From positions 2,294,001-2,358,000 of the forward strand of contig NZ_CP073104.1 in assembly GCF_018138145.1 (NCBI RefSeq): a DNA stretch of 64,000 nt, given 5' to 3'. Under the pieces are notes generated by a model, which saw nothing but the letters and a program-made list of their open reading frames with translations, did no database searches and had not been told where the DNA came from. The position numbers and the translations under genes are program-made. Source of the stretch: Pseudomonas sp. SCA2728.1_7. GTDB taxonomy: Bacteria; Pseudomonadota; Gammaproteobacteria; Pseudomonadales; Pseudomonadaceae. This document shows positions 34,861 to 43,906 of the stretch, piece by piece (the stretch's first letter is position 1; each line of letters opens with the position of its first letter).

Positions 34861-35615
34861 GGCGAGACACCTCCAAAACTGCTGGCCAGGGTGCCGATGA
34901 TCAGCGCCCAGCCATCCACCAGCACGAACAGCATGATCTTGAACGGCAGCGAGATGATCAGCGGCGACAGCATCATCATACCCATCGCCATCAGCACACT
35001 GGCCACGACGAGGTCGATGATCAGGAACGGAATGAAGATCATGAAGCCGATCTGGAACGCGGTTTTAAGCTCGGAGGTGACGAACGCCGGCACCAGAATG
35101 GTCAGCGGCGCCTGATCCGGCGTGGCGATGTCGGTGCGCTTGGACAGGCGCATGAACAGCTCGAGATCGCTGGTGCGGGTCTGGGCGAGCATGAAGTCCT
35201 TGATTGGCACTTGAGCTTTTTCTACCGCTTGCTGGGCGGTGAGTTTTTCCGCCAGATACGGTTGCAGCGCATCGTTGTTCACCCGGTCGAACACCGGGGC
35301 CATGATGAACATGGTGAGGAACAGCGCCATGCCGGTGAGGATCTGGTTCGACGGCGTCTGTTGCAGGCCAAGGGCCTGACGCAGGATCGAGAAGACGATG
35401 ATGATCCGGGTGAAACTGGTCATCAGAATCACGGCCGCCGGAATGAAGCTCAGGGCGGTCATGATCAGCAGGATCTGCAGACTGACCGAATACTCCTGCG
35501 CGCCATCGGCGTTGGTGCCCAGCGTGATCGCCGGGATCGACAACGGATCGGCGGCGAACGCCAGCGGCGCGGCCAGCATCAGGGCCAGCGTCAAGACGAT
35601 GCGTAACGCACCCAT
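34857..35615 (-). CDS. fliP: Flagellar export protein FliP
   Basis: 252 residues. Cleavable signal peptide ([11 protein letters not shown]), then four membrane helices. Family motifs [19 protein letters not shown] and [20 protein letters not shown] are present. FliP forms the core of the export channel with FliQ and FliR. The start overlaps the fliO stop by one base. Confidence 0.96.
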   Translation of the reverse strand: MGALRIVLTLALMLAAPLAFAADPLSIPAITLGTNADGAQEYSVSLQILLIMTALSFIPAAVILMTSFTRIIIVFSILRQALGLQQTPSNQILTGMALFLTMFIMAPVFDRVNNDALQPYLAEKLTAQQAVEKAQVPIKDFMLAQTRTSDLELFMRLSKRTDIATPDQAPLTILVPAFVTSELKTAFQIGFMIFIPFLIIDLVVASVLMAMGMMMLSPLIISLPFKIMLFVLVDGWALIIGTLASSFGGVSP

Positions 35616-36067
35616 TACTTCGTATCCTTCTGATCCTTGCCGAGTATCTTCAGCAACTGCTGGGCAAAATCCGGAGTGGCTTTTTCACTGGTGTGCGGCA
35701 CCGGCACGGGGTCCTTGAGCACATGCAGCGCGGTGATCGTGCCGGGGCTGAGGCCCAGCAGAATCTGCTCGTTGCCAACCTGCACCAGCAACAAACGGTC
35801 ACGCGGACCGAGCGCGCGCGAACCGATCAGTTCGATCACCTGGCCTTTGCCGGCCGGACCTGCCTGCTGCACCCGGCGCAATAGCCAGGCGAGGAAGAAG
35901 ATCAACCCCAGCACCAGCAACAGGCCGAACACCAGTTGCGTCAGTTGCCCGGCCACGCCGCTGCTAACCATCGGCGCGGTCGCGGCAGGTACCGTGGTGG
36001 CGGTCGACGGTTCGGCGGCCAGCACGCTCAGCGGCAATGCCAACAGAGCCCAGAGAAACCGTTTCAC
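35615..36067 (-). CDS. fliO: Flagellar biosynthesis protein FliO
   Basis: 150 residues: a signal-like N-terminus, a Thr/Ala-rich stretch, one membrane helix ([21 protein letters not shown]) and a cytoplasmic domain ([29 protein letters not shown]). It helps assemble FliP. It begins immediately after fliN. Confidence 0.93.
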   Translation of the reverse strand: MKRFLWALLALPLSVLAAEPSTATTVPAATAPMVSSGVAGQLTQLVFGLLLVLGLIFFLAWLLRRVQQAGPAGKGQVIELIGSRALGPRDRLLLVQVGNEQILLGLSPGTITALHVLKDPVPVPHTSEKATPDFAQQLLKILGKDQKDTK

Positions 36068-36520
36068 TCAGCGCAGCTTCTTGATGCGTTCGCTTGGGCT
36101 GATCACGTCAGTCAGGCGGATGCCGAACTTTTCGTTGACCACTACCACTTCACCGTGCGCGATCAGCGTGCCGTTGACCAGCACGTCCAGCGGCTCGCCG
36201 GCCAGACGATCGAGCTCGATCACCGAACCCTGGTTGAGTTGCAGCAAGTTGCGGATGTTGATGTCGGTGCTGCCCACTTCCATCGAGATCGATACCGGGA
36301 TGTCGAGGATCACGTCCAGGTTCGGGCCGTCGAGGGTCACCGGGTCGTTGTTCTTCGGCACGCTGCCGAACTCTTCCATCGGCAGACGCGAGCCGCTGGC
36401 GGCGTCGGCGGCCAGCAGGGCGTCGATGTCAGCCTGACCATCACCGGTTTCTTCCAGGGCCGCAGCCCATTCGTCAGCCAGTGCCTGGTCGTCCTGGGCG
36501 TTCATATCGTCGTTCATCAT
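36068..36520 (-). CDS. fliN: Flagellar motor switch protein FliN
   Basis: 150 residues. The C-terminal SpoA domain (ILDIPVSISMEVGSTDINIRNLLQL, GSVIELDRLAGEPLDVLVNG) forms the C-ring base. An acidic N-terminal extension is present as in other pseudomonads. The start may be Met1 or Met2 (36520 or 36517), both next to the ribosome site GAGGA. Confidence 0.95.
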   Translation of the reverse strand: MMNDDMNAQDDQALADEWAAALEETGDGQADIDALLAADAASGSRLPMEEFGSVPKNNDPVTLDGPNLDVILDIPVSISMEVGSTDINIRNLLQLNQGSVIELDRLAGEPLDVLVNGTLIAHGEVVVVNEKFGIRLTDVISPSERIKKLR

Positions 36521-36573
36521 TTGTCCTCGGCGGGCAAAAATTCAGTTAAATGCTTGGGGGTTGGAGCGCCGTT

Positions 36574-37542
36574 TCAACGGCGCTCGATCGGCTCGATCAC
36601 TTGCAACGCGAGGTTGCCTTTGTGCGAGCCCATCTTGACCTTGAAGGCCGGCACGCCGTTGGCGCGCATGATCATTTCTTCCGGCATCTCGACCGGGATC
36701 ACATCCCCCGGCTGCATGTGCAGGATGTCGCGCAGCTTCAACTGGCGGCGAGCCACAGTGGCGCCGATCGGCACGTCGACATCGAGCACGTCCTGGCGCA
36801 GGGCGTTGACCCAGCGCTCGTCCTGATCGTCGAGGTCGGACTGGAAACCGGCGTCGAGCATTTCGCGCACCGGCTCGATCATCGAGTACGGCATGGTCAC
36901 GTGCAGATCACCGCCACCGCCATCGAGTTCGATGTGGAAGGTGGAGACCACGATCGCTTCGCTCGGGCCGACGATGTTGGCCATGGCCGGATTCACTTCC
37001 GAGTTGATGTACTCGAAATTGACTTCCATGATCGCCTGCCAGGCTTCTTTCAAATCGACGAAAGCCTGCTCCAGCACCATGCGCACCACGCGCAGTTCGG
37101 TCGGGGTGAATTCACGCCCTTCGATCTTGGCGTGACGGCCGTCACCGCCGAAGAAGTTGTCCACCAGCTTGAACACCAGTTTGGCGTCGAGGATGAACAG
37201 CGCGGTGCCGCGCAACGGTTTGATCTTGACCAGGTTAAGGCTGGTCGGTACGTACAGCGAGTGCACGTATTCGCCGAACTTCATCACCTGCACGCCACCG
37301 ACGGCAACGTCTGCCGAGCGGCGCAGCATGTTGAACATGCTGATGCGGGTGTAGCGGGCAAAACGCTCGTTGATCATTTCCAGAGTCGGCATGCGTCCAC
37401 GGACGATGCGATCCTGGCTGGTCAGGTCGTAGCTTTTGACACTGCCGGGTTCGGCAGCGTTATCGGTCTGTACCAGACCATCGTCGACGCCATGCAACAG
37501 CGCGTCGATTTCATCCTGGGACAGCAGATCCTGCACGGCCAT
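36574..37542 (-). CDS. fliM: Flagellar motor switch protein FliM
   Basis: 322 residues. The N-terminal CheY-P-binding peptide (DLLSQDEIDALLHGV) is followed by the CheC-like middle domain with the GGxG-type signature (NFFGGDGRHAKIEGREFTPTE) and a C-terminal SpoA domain. It lies 9 bases after fliL. Confidence 0.97.
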   Translation of the reverse strand: MAVQDLLSQDEIDALLHGVDDGLVQTDNAAEPGSVKSYDLTSQDRIVRGRMPTLEMINERFARYTRISMFNMLRRSADVAVGGVQVMKFGEYVHSLYVPTSLNLVKIKPLRGTALFILDAKLVFKLVDNFFGGDGRHAKIEGREFTPTELRVVRMVLEQAFVDLKEAWQAIMEVNFEYINSEVNPAMANIVGPSEAIVVSTFHIELDGGGGDLHVTMPYSMIEPVREMLDAGFQSDLDDQDERWVNALRQDVLDVDVPIGATVARRQLKLRDILHMQPGDVIPVEMPEEMIMRANGVPAFKVKMGSHKGNLALQVIEPIERR

Positions 37543-37551
37543 GTCGTGTTC

Positions 37552-38055
37552 CTACTGCAGTACGAAATTAGTGAAAAGCAACTGTTCGATCACCACTTTG
37601 CCCAGCTCTTTCTGCGCCACTTCCTGGACGCTGGCGGTGGCCTTCTGGCGCAACATCTCTTGGCCGACCGGGGTCGCCAAGGTGGCGAAATCCTGACCGG
37701 AGAAGAGCATCACCAGGTTGTTGCGGATTACCGGCATGTGCACTTTGAGCGCTTCCAGATCGGCCTGATTACGCGCCAGCATGGTGATGCTCACCTGCAT
37801 GTAGCGCTGACGGCCATTCTGGTTGTAGTTGGCGACAAAGGCTGGCGCCATCGGCTCGAAAATCGCCGGTTGCTTGCCGACAGGCGCTGCATCAGCGGCC
37901 TCGGCAGGCTTGCTCTGGGCACTGTGCATGAAGAACCAGGTCGCCCCCACGGATGCACCAATGGCCAATAGCAACGCCAGCACGATCACAATGATCAGCT
38001 TGAGTTTGCCTTTGGTTGCGGGGTCTTTCACTGCTGCGGTTTCGCTCTTCGCCAT
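37552..38055 (-). CDS. fliL: Flagellar basal body-associated protein FliL
   Basis: 167 residues: cytoplasmic N-terminus, one membrane helix (LIIVIVLALLLAIGASVGATWFFMH) and a periplasmic SPFH-like domain. It supports stator function. The 1.4 kb upstream of it, between fliL and fliK, is filled by a tandem repeat array. Confidence 0.95.
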   Translation of the reverse strand: MAKSETAAVKDPATKGKLKLIIVIVLALLLAIGASVGATWFFMHSAQSKPAEAADAAPVGKQPAIFEPMAPAFVANYNQNGRQRYMQVSITMLARNQADLEALKVHMPVIRNNLVMLFSGQDFATLATPVGQEMLRQKATASVQEVAQKELGKVVIEQLLFTNFVLQ

Positions 38056-38163
38056 GCCAATAATCCGTCACTATTCGGGTTTTCACAGTCGCACGGCAAG
38101 GCAAGAGCAAGTGTTATGCCAGAAGTGTCGGTGATGGTTGAGACAACGCTAAAGTCAAAGGCA

Positions 38164-38196
38164 CCCTCACCCCAGCCCTCTCCCGGAGGGAGAGGG
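38164..38196. repeat. Inverted copy of the array palindrome, left boundary
   Basis: The 33 bases beginning CCCTCACCCCAGCCCTCTCC are the reverse complement, with one mismatch, of the palindromic head of each 181-bp unit. With the last head at 39394-39426 they form terminal inverted repeats around the whole array. Confidence 0.8.
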
Positions 38197-38306
38197 AGCC
38201 GACCGAGTTGTTTTGTCGTGATGCGTCGATCTGAATTACCGAGTCGACTATGGATTCACAGCAGAAATATCCGGTCGGCGTACTTCGCAAGCATCCCCCA
38301 ATCAAT

Positions 38307-39427
38307 CCCCTCTCCCTCTGGGAGAGGGCTAGGGTGAGGGTTTTCAGGAGGCCGACCGAGGTGTCAGATGTCAAACATCGACCTGAAAGACCGCGTCGAT
38401 TAGGGAGTCATCCATCAATTCTTGGCGATCATCGATTCACAGACGCTATTTCAAGTCGGTGTAAATCTCCAATATCCCCCAATCAGTCCCCTCTCCCTCC
38501 GGGAGAGGGCTAGAGCGAGGGTTTTCAGGAGGCCGACCGAGGTGTCAGACGTCAAACATCGACCTGAAAGACCGCGTCGATTAGGGAGTCATCCATCAAG
38601 TCTTGGCGATCATCGATTCACAGACGCTATTTCAAGTCGGTGTAAATCTCCAATATCCCCCCAATCAGTCCCCTCTCCCTCCGGGAGAGGGCTAGGGTGA
38701 GGGTTTTCAGGAGGCCGACCGAGGTGTCAGACGTCAAACATCGACCTGAAAGACCGCGTCGATTAGGGAGTCATCCATCAAGTCTTGGCGATCATGGATT
38801 CACAGACGCTATTTCAAGTCGGTGTAAATCTCCAATATCCCCCAATCAGTCCCCTCTCCCTCCGGGAGAGGGCTAGGGTGAGGGTTTTCAGGAGGCCGAC
38901 CGAGGCGCCAGACGTCAAACATCGACCTGAAAGACCGCGTCGATTAGGGAGTCATCCATCAAGTCTTGGCGATCATGGATTCACAGACGCTATTTCAAGT
39001 CGGTGTAAATCTCCAATATCCCCCAATCAGTCCCCTCTCCCTCCGGGAGAGGGCTAGGGTGAGGGTTTTCAGGAGGCCGACCGAGGCGCCAGACGTCAAA
39101 CATCGACCTGAAAGACCGCGTCGATTAGGGAGTCATCCATCAAGTCTTGGCGATCGTGGATTCACAGACGCTATTTCAAGTCGGTGTAAATCTCCAATAT
39201 CCCCCAATCAGTCCCCTCTCCTCCGGGAGAGGGCTAGGGTGAGGGTTTTCAGGAGGCCGACCGAGGTGTCAGACGTCAAACATCGACCTGAAAGACCGCG
39301 TCGATTAGGGAGTCATCCATCAAGTCTTGGCGATCATGGATTCACAGACGCTATTTCAAGTCGGTGTAAATCTCCAATATCCCCCAATCAGTCCCCTCTC
39401 CCTCCGGGAGAGGGCTAGGGTGAGGGG
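38307..39427. repeat. Tandem array of 181-bp units between fliL and fliK
   Basis: Six complete units start at 38307, 38488, 38670, 38851, 39032 and 39213, with a final partial unit at 39393. The periods are 181, 182, 181, 181, 181 and 180 bases. Each unit starts with the palindrome CCCCTCTCCCTCCGGGAGAG. Identity between units is very high; the differences are single bases (for example ATCATCG/ATCATGG, GTGTCAG/GCGCCAG, one lost C). A degenerate unit lies at about 38190-38306. Unit length is not a multiple of three, so the open frames here are not genes. Confidence 0.95.
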
Positions 39428-39439
39428 CTCTTGATTTGA

Positions 39440-40813
39440 TCAGGCGTAGTAGTCGACGGCGCTGCTGCCGATCACGCTGGTGGTTTGCGCAGCGGCCTCA
39501 GCAATGGTGGCAGGCGCCAATTCTTCATCCGCCGAATCGAGGCGACCGCCGGCAGCGCGGGTGCGACCGCTCTGGCCCTGCTGCGCCTGTTCCTGACCCT
39601 GCTGACCCTGCCAGCCACGGCTCTGGTCGGAGACATTGACGTCGACCTGGCCCATGCCCTGCTGGTTGAACATCTCGCGCAGACGATGCATCTGCCCATC
39701 CAGCGCTTCACGCACGCTCGGGTGTGCACTCATGAACGTCACTTGCGTCTGTTGATCCGGAACCATGTTCACGCGGATATCCAGACGCCCCAGTTCGGCC
39801 GGTTGCAACTGAATATCCGCCGCCTTGAGATTGGCGCTCGACAGATACATGACGCGGTTGACCACTTCTTCAGTCCAGCCGCTCTGATGCATGGCGATCG
39901 GCTGGTTCACCGGCACCGCGTTTGCAGTCTTCGGCGTGGCAGCTTGTGTCAGGGCCGCCAGACGGTTGGCGAAGTCATCCACGCGGGTATCGCTGGTCGC
40001 TGTCTTGAGATCTTTGAGGCCGTCGTCGATCAAGCCGCTGAAGGCTTTTTCGCCGCCCTGACTGGTGCTGTCCTTATCGGCTTGCACGTCGAGCATGCTG
40101 GCCATGCCAGCGGCGAAGTTTTGCGCTGCAGTCAATTCGCCGTCGGCCTGAGCCTGAGCCGGCGAAGCCTTCGGTTGCGCCTGGCTGGTGGCGGAAATGT
40201 GCCCGCCCTGCTCCATCGCCATGCGCACGGCCGGCATCGAGTCGAGGGGATCAGCCGAAGGGTCGAAATCGCTGTCGGTGGTCGGCGTCGGATCTTTGAC
40301 CACACCCGGCAATGCGGCAAGTGCCGGGGTTTCGGTTTCTGGCTGGGCCGGGGCAACCGCAGCCGGGGCCTGCGCCACGGGGGCCGCGACCACCGGCTGC
40401 ACAGCGACGGCCAACGCCGGATCGAGCGTCGGGTCAACCGGCGCGGCATCAACCACTGGGGTCTGAGGAGTGTCGGTGCTGTCGTCGCTGCTGGCGGTGG
40501 TGGTGTCATCGGTCGCGGCGGTTTTGTCGGCAGGCAAGTCGTTGCCGCTATCGGCAACCACCGGTTGCGCAGCGGCAGACTGATCCTTGCCAACATCCTT
40601 TTTGCCACTGTTGTCTGCGACCTTGTCGCGCGACGCCTTGGACGAATTGTCCGCAGCCGCAACAGGCTTGCTCGATCCCTGATCGGCGAACACTTTCGCG
40701 AAGCTTGAGGCTTTATCCCCGGTATCTACGGCCATGGCCGACGTTTTGGCAGAGGCAGCTTGCGCCTTGGCCTGAGCGGCATTCTGAAGAAGGATGTTGG
40801 GGGTCGCAGGCAT
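39440..40813 (-). CDS. fliK: Flagellar hook-length control protein FliK
   Basis: About 457 residues. The long N-terminal ruler region is rich in Ala/Asp/Pro/Thr. The C-terminal Flg_hook domain is clear (RVMYLSSANLKAADIQLQPAELGRLDIRV, HPSVREALDGQMHRLREMF), followed by a Gln/Gly-rich tail. The ATG at 40813 (MPATPNILLQN) is preferred over an upstream frame extension because it sits 50 bases from a sigma-54 element. The stop is 13 bases from the tandem array. Confidence 0.93.
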   Translation of the reverse strand: MPATPNILLQNAAQAKAQAASAKTSAMAVDTGDKASSFAKVFADQGSSKPVAAADNSSKASRDKVADNSGKKDVGKDQSAAAQPVVADSGNDLPADKTAATDDTTTASSDDSTDTPQTPVVDAAPVDPTLDPALAVAVQPVVAAPVAQAPAAVAPAQPETETPALAALPGVVKDPTPTTDSDFDPSADPLDSMPAVRMAMEQGGHISATSQAQPKASPAQAQADGELTAAQNFAAGMASMLDVQADKDSTSQGGEKAFSGLIDDGLKDLKTATSDTRVDDFANRLAALTQAATPKTANAVPVNQPIAMHQSGWTEEVVNRVMYLSSANLKAADIQLQPAELGRLDIRVNMVPDQQTQVTFMSAHPSVREALDGQMHRLREMFNQQGMGQVDVNVSDQSRGWQGQQGQEQAQQGQSGRTRAAGGRLDSADEELAPATIAEAAAQTTSVIGSSAVDYYA

Positions 40814-40862
40814 GAAACGGTCTCCGCTGCACTGGGATCGTAGGTACAGTTGCGGAGATATC

Positions 40863-40878
40863 TGCAAGTGCCGGGCCA
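40863..40878 (-). promoter_or_regulatory. Sigma-54 promoter element of fliK
   Basis: TGGCCCGGCACTTGCA on the minus strand matches the RpoN consensus at all but one position and ends 50 bases upstream of the fliK ATG. It places fliK and the genes beyond it in the FleQ/FleR-controlled class. Confidence 0.8.
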
Positions 40879-40917
40879 GTTTTGTCCGGTGCCTCAGAAA
40901 AGCGCCGGACGGCGGGA

Positions 40918-41265
40918 TCAGTGTGTGTGAGCGGGATGTTTTTCGCTTTCGTAAACCGGGCGAACTTGAGCAAATTCGCCACTGATCTCAGCGACCAGTT
41001 TGACTATTTCCGCCGGGCTCTTGTCTTTGGCGTCCGATTCGAGTTCCTGGCAGAGCGCCGCCAAGCGCACAGCTCCCATGTTGCTGGCGCTGCCCTTGAA
41101 ACTATGGGCAACTTCCGACAACACCTTGGCATCAGAGGTCTTTTGCAACTCGCCCAAGCGACTTTCGGAATCCGTCAGAAAGGTATCCAGAAGCTCCGGA
41201 TAACCCTCCTCCATGACTTCGCGCAGTACGCTCAGCGTCTCGCGATCAATATGTTTGTCAGTCAC
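40918..41265 (-). CDS. hptB: Histidine phosphotransfer protein HptB
   Basis: 115 residues, a single Hpt domain with phospho-His54 in EVAHSFKGSASNMGA. In P. aeruginosa HptB relays phosphate from several hybrid kinases to the phosphatase HsbR and so tunes FlgM/FliA activity and biofilm formation. Its place next to hsbR and hsbA supports this assignment. The N-terminus ETLSVLREVMEEGYPELLDTFL is typical. Confidence 0.92.
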   Translation of the reverse strand: MTDKHIDRETLSVLREVMEEGYPELLDTFLTDSESRLGELQKTSDAKVLSEVAHSFKGSASNMGAVRLAALCQELESDAKDKSPAEIVKLVAEISGEFAQVRPVYESEKHPAHTH

Positions 41266-41296
41266 TTGTTCACTCCTTGATCAAGAATTGCGCGGA

Positions 41297-43009
41297 TTAT
41301 GCCTCAACCCCCCAGGAAAACTCCACGCGGGCACTACGACCTTCGTCCGACCAACTGGCGTTGCGCCCCAATTGCCGGACCAGGCTTACGCCGCGTCCCG
41401 ACAAACGGACGCCGTCCAGTGGCCGCTCCATGACCCGCGCCACATCAAAACCCTTGCCGCTGTCTTCGACACGAATCACCAGACAACCGCCCTCGCCTTG
41501 TGGCTGCACCTGCAAATGCACGCGTACGAAACCGTCCTGCAGCGCCTCCAGCCGATCATTGCGCTGCTGATAGTAGCGAGCGAAACCCGCCGCATCGCGC
41601 TTGAGGCTGGAATCCAGACCCAGCACGCCGTGCTCCAGCGCATTGGAATACAACTCGGCCAGCACACTGTACAAAGCACCACTCTGCGCCCGCAGCCCAT
41701 GCACCTCAAGCAGCAACTGCAACAGGTACGGCAACGGATTGAAGCGTTTGAGCGTGGCGCCGCGGAATTCGAAGCTCACCGACCAGTCGAGCGGGCACGA
41801 CTGGCCGCTGTCGGAGTACACCGGCGCCGACGGCTTGACCTGCGCCGGCTCCAGCAGGCTGACCTCGACCATGCTGACATCGTCGCGCGCCTCGCCGCGA
41901 AAATCCCGCAGTGCCTGCTCGATGTCCTCGAACAAGCGGTCCGGCTCGCGGTTGGTGGCGAATACCTGCTGCAGACGTTCGACACCGAACAGTTGATCAC
42001 TGGCGTCACTGGTGTCGATCACCCCGTCGGACAATACGAACACCCGATCACCGACGGCCATCGGATGCACTTCCGTACGGTCGTCGAACGCCTGCGCGCT
42101 CAGCACGCCCAACGGCAAATGCCGCGCCGCCAGCGGCACACGTTCGCCCGTGGCAATCCGATGCAGATAGCCGTCAGGCATGCCGCCGTTCCACACTTCG
42201 ACCGAACGCCGCTGAAAACTCAGGCACAGCAGCGTGGCGCAGCAGAACATGTCCACCGGCAGGATGCGCTTGAGCTTGGCGTTCATCTCGCGCAGGGTTT
42301 CGGCCAGGCCGTAGCCCTTGGCAGTCATGCCGTAGAAGACTTCGGCGAGCGGCATGGCGCCCACTGCTGCCGGCAGCCCGTGACCGGTGAAATCGCCGAG
42401 CAGCACATGCATGTCACCGGCCGGCGTGTAGGCTGCCAGCAGCAGGTCACCGTTGAACAGCGCATAAGGTGATTGCAGGTAGCGAATGTTCGGCGCGCTG
42501 AGGCAACCGGAATGCGCGACCTTATCGAACACGGCTTTGGCCACGCGCTGTTCGTTGAGCAGGTAATCATGGTGTTTAGCGATCAAGTCGCGCTGTTGCA
42601 AGACAGTTGCCTGCAAACGGCGCAAGCGATCCATCGCCTTGATTTTGGCGGCAAGGATCACCTGGTTGTAGGGCTTCGCCAGAAAGTCGTCACCACCGGC
42701 CTCAAGACAACGGGCCAGCGCTTCGCTTTCGGTCAGCGAGGTGAGGAAGATGATCGGCACCAGGGTTTCGCCCGCCAGCGCCTTGATCTGCCGCGCAGCC
42801 TCGAAGCCGTCCATCACCGGCATCAGCGCGTCCATCAGCACCAGATCGGGTTGCTGCCGGCGAAACAGCTCGACCGCTTCGGCACCGTTGGCCGCCGTCA
42901 GGACTTCGTGACCCTGGCGGCGGACGATGGTCGACAGCAATAAACGATCGGCAGCACTGTCTTCGGCGATCAGGATGGTCAGCGGCTCTTGCGCCTGCAT
43001 GGCCGTCAA
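41297..43009 (-). CDS. hsbR: Response regulator HsbR, PP2C phosphatase with anti-sigma kinase domain
   Basis: 570 residues. Receiver domain (residues about 10-125, phospho-Asp60 in LVLMDALMPVMDG); PP2C/SpoIIE-type phosphatase (about 170-385, LLGDFTGHGLPAAVGAMPLAEVFY); C-terminal HATPase/Ser-kinase domain (about 420-570, ELYSNALEHGVLG, RVEDSGKGFD). It receives phosphate from HptB and switches between phosphorylating and dephosphorylating the antagonist HsbA. It overlaps hsbA by 4 bases. Confidence 0.93.
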   Translation of the reverse strand: MTAMQAQEPLTILIAEDSAADRLLLSTIVRRQGHEVLTAANGAEAVELFRRQQPDLVLMDALMPVMDGFEAARQIKALAGETLVPIIFLTSLTESEALARCLEAGGDDFLAKPYNQVILAAKIKAMDRLRRLQATVLQQRDLIAKHHDYLLNEQRVAKAVFDKVAHSGCLSAPNIRYLQSPYALFNGDLLLAAYTPAGDMHVLLGDFTGHGLPAAVGAMPLAEVFYGMTAKGYGLAETLREMNAKLKRILPVDMFCCATLLCLSFQRRSVEVWNGGMPDGYLHRIATGERVPLAARHLPLGVLSAQAFDDRTEVHPMAVGDRVFVLSDGVIDTSDASDQLFGVERLQQVFATNREPDRLFEDIEQALRDFRGEARDDVSMVEVSLLEPAQVKPSAPVYSDSGQSCPLDWSVSFEFRGATLKRFNPLPYLLQLLLEVHGLRAQSGALYSVLAELYSNALEHGVLGLDSSLKRDAAGFARYYQQRNDRLEALQDGFVRVHLQVQPQGEGGCLVIRVEDSGKGFDVARVMERPLDGVRLSGRGVSLVRQLGRNASWSDEGRSARVEFSWGVEA

Positions 43010-43311
43010 CTGATGTCGAAGAGTTTGTCGAAATTGGAGATGGCGAGGATCTTGCGCACGTCGGAGTTGCTGTTGACCACGCGCACGTCCGAGTTATCGC
43101 CGCCGGCGTGATCCCGCAGCAGGAGCAGCATGCCCAGTGCGGAGCTGTCGAGGTAGGTGGCCTCTTTCAGGTCGACCACGATGGACTCAGGCTTCTTGGC
43201 AAGATGCTCATAGGACTCGCGAAATTCCTGATGGCGACCAAAATCGAACCGCCCCCTGACCGAAATCGTCAGTTTTTGACCATCTGGAGAGACTTCTGTA
43301 ACGACTGACAT
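43006..43311 (-). CDS. hsbA: Anti-sigma factor antagonist HsbA (STAS domain)
   Basis: 101 residues, one STAS domain with the phospho-acceptor segment ATYLDSSALGMLLLL (Ser56). In P. aeruginosa, HsbA binds FlgM when unphosphorylated, freeing FliA, and binds the diguanylate cyclase HsbD when phosphorylated. First gene of the hsbA-hsbR-hptB unit. Confidence 0.93.
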   Translation of the reverse strand: MSVVTEVSPDGQKLTISVRGRFDFGRHQEFRESYEHLAKKPESIVVDLKEATYLDSSALGMLLLLRDHAGGDNSDVRVVNSNSDVRKILAISNFDKLFDIS

Positions 43312-43437
43312 TGACTGGCTTCCTTGTCATTGACGAACCTGTACAAGGTTTAGCACTTGATCAAGCGAGCAGCAACCCGGACTACCGCAGGAGGAGGTCG
43401 ATCGGCGACTCGCAAGGCACCGCTTACCATCCGTCGG

Positions 43438-43457
43438 GACTGTCAGATCTGACAGTA
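43438..43457 (+). promoter_or_regulatory. Shared palindromic operator-like site D
   Basis: GACTGTCAGATCTGACAGTA: 16 central bases are perfectly palindromic and identical to the core of site B. Preceded by TACCATCCGTCGG as in B and followed by GACAGTAGA as in C. It is 79 bases upstream of the 43537 gene. The rest of 43312-43536 shows no gene. Confidence 0.75.
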
Positions 43458-43536
43458 GAAGTTACAACTCGCCTCGACGCCTACTGCGTGTGACTGGCAG
43501 GCCGCCAGCACTTACTCAGGATGGAGAAAATTTGCC

Positions 43537-43884
43537 ATGACCAGTAAAACCTTTGAAATCTCCCTGAAAGGAACAACCAACCCAAAAAGGGTTACGAAAA
43601 AAGAATTCGACGACGCCAAAGCGATATTGATGGCTTGTTACAGTTTCAAACTGAATGATGCGGTGACCTTTCATATCCGCGGCGGGAGCAACCCTGAATA
43701 CTCGAGATCGGCGAGCGTGTCGCCCTCAGGTGCAAAAAAGGGGGAAGTCGGCATAAAGCTCGATCCAACTCGGGATTGGCAGTTGCAGGGAAATGACGCA
43801 GTGGTTTACTTCACTGTTTCCAGAAACGCTACCCCGATCCCAGGCCAATCCCACGATTTGAACTTTTTTGTGGAAGAAAAATAA
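43537..43884 (+). CDS. Hypothetical small protein inserted between hsbA and fliJ
   Basis: 115 residues, unrecognised, on the plus strand against the direction of all neighbours. Predicted mostly beta (KLNDAVTFHIRGGSN, NDAVVYFTVSRNAT, HDLNFFVEEK) with a Lys/Asp-rich helix (VTKKEFDDAKAILMACYSF). No signal peptide. It is AT-richer than the flanking flagellar genes. It weakly recalls single modules of the large Ig-like protein (KVGDKVFIRIKGTP). It carries the shared palindrome upstream, which links it to the flhB-flhA accessory genes. Confidence 0.75.
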   Translation: MTSKTFEISLKGTTNPKRVTKKEFDDAKAILMACYSFKLNDAVTFHIRGGSNPEYSRSASVSPSGAKKGEVGIKLDPTRDWQLQGNDAVVYFTVSRNATPIPGQSHDLNFFVEEK

Positions 43885-43906
43885 CCAGTGTTTCCGCGGC
43901 ATGATC

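Noticed and set aside
38250..39418. Several 60-150-codon frames in the 181-bp array
   Set aside because: The period is not a multiple of three, so the same DNA is read in changing frames; the products are repetitive and have no ribosome sites.
38307..39427. Tandem array considered as CRISPR
   Set aside because: There are no spacers: whole 181-bp units are nearly identical, the units are far too long, and no cas gene is near.
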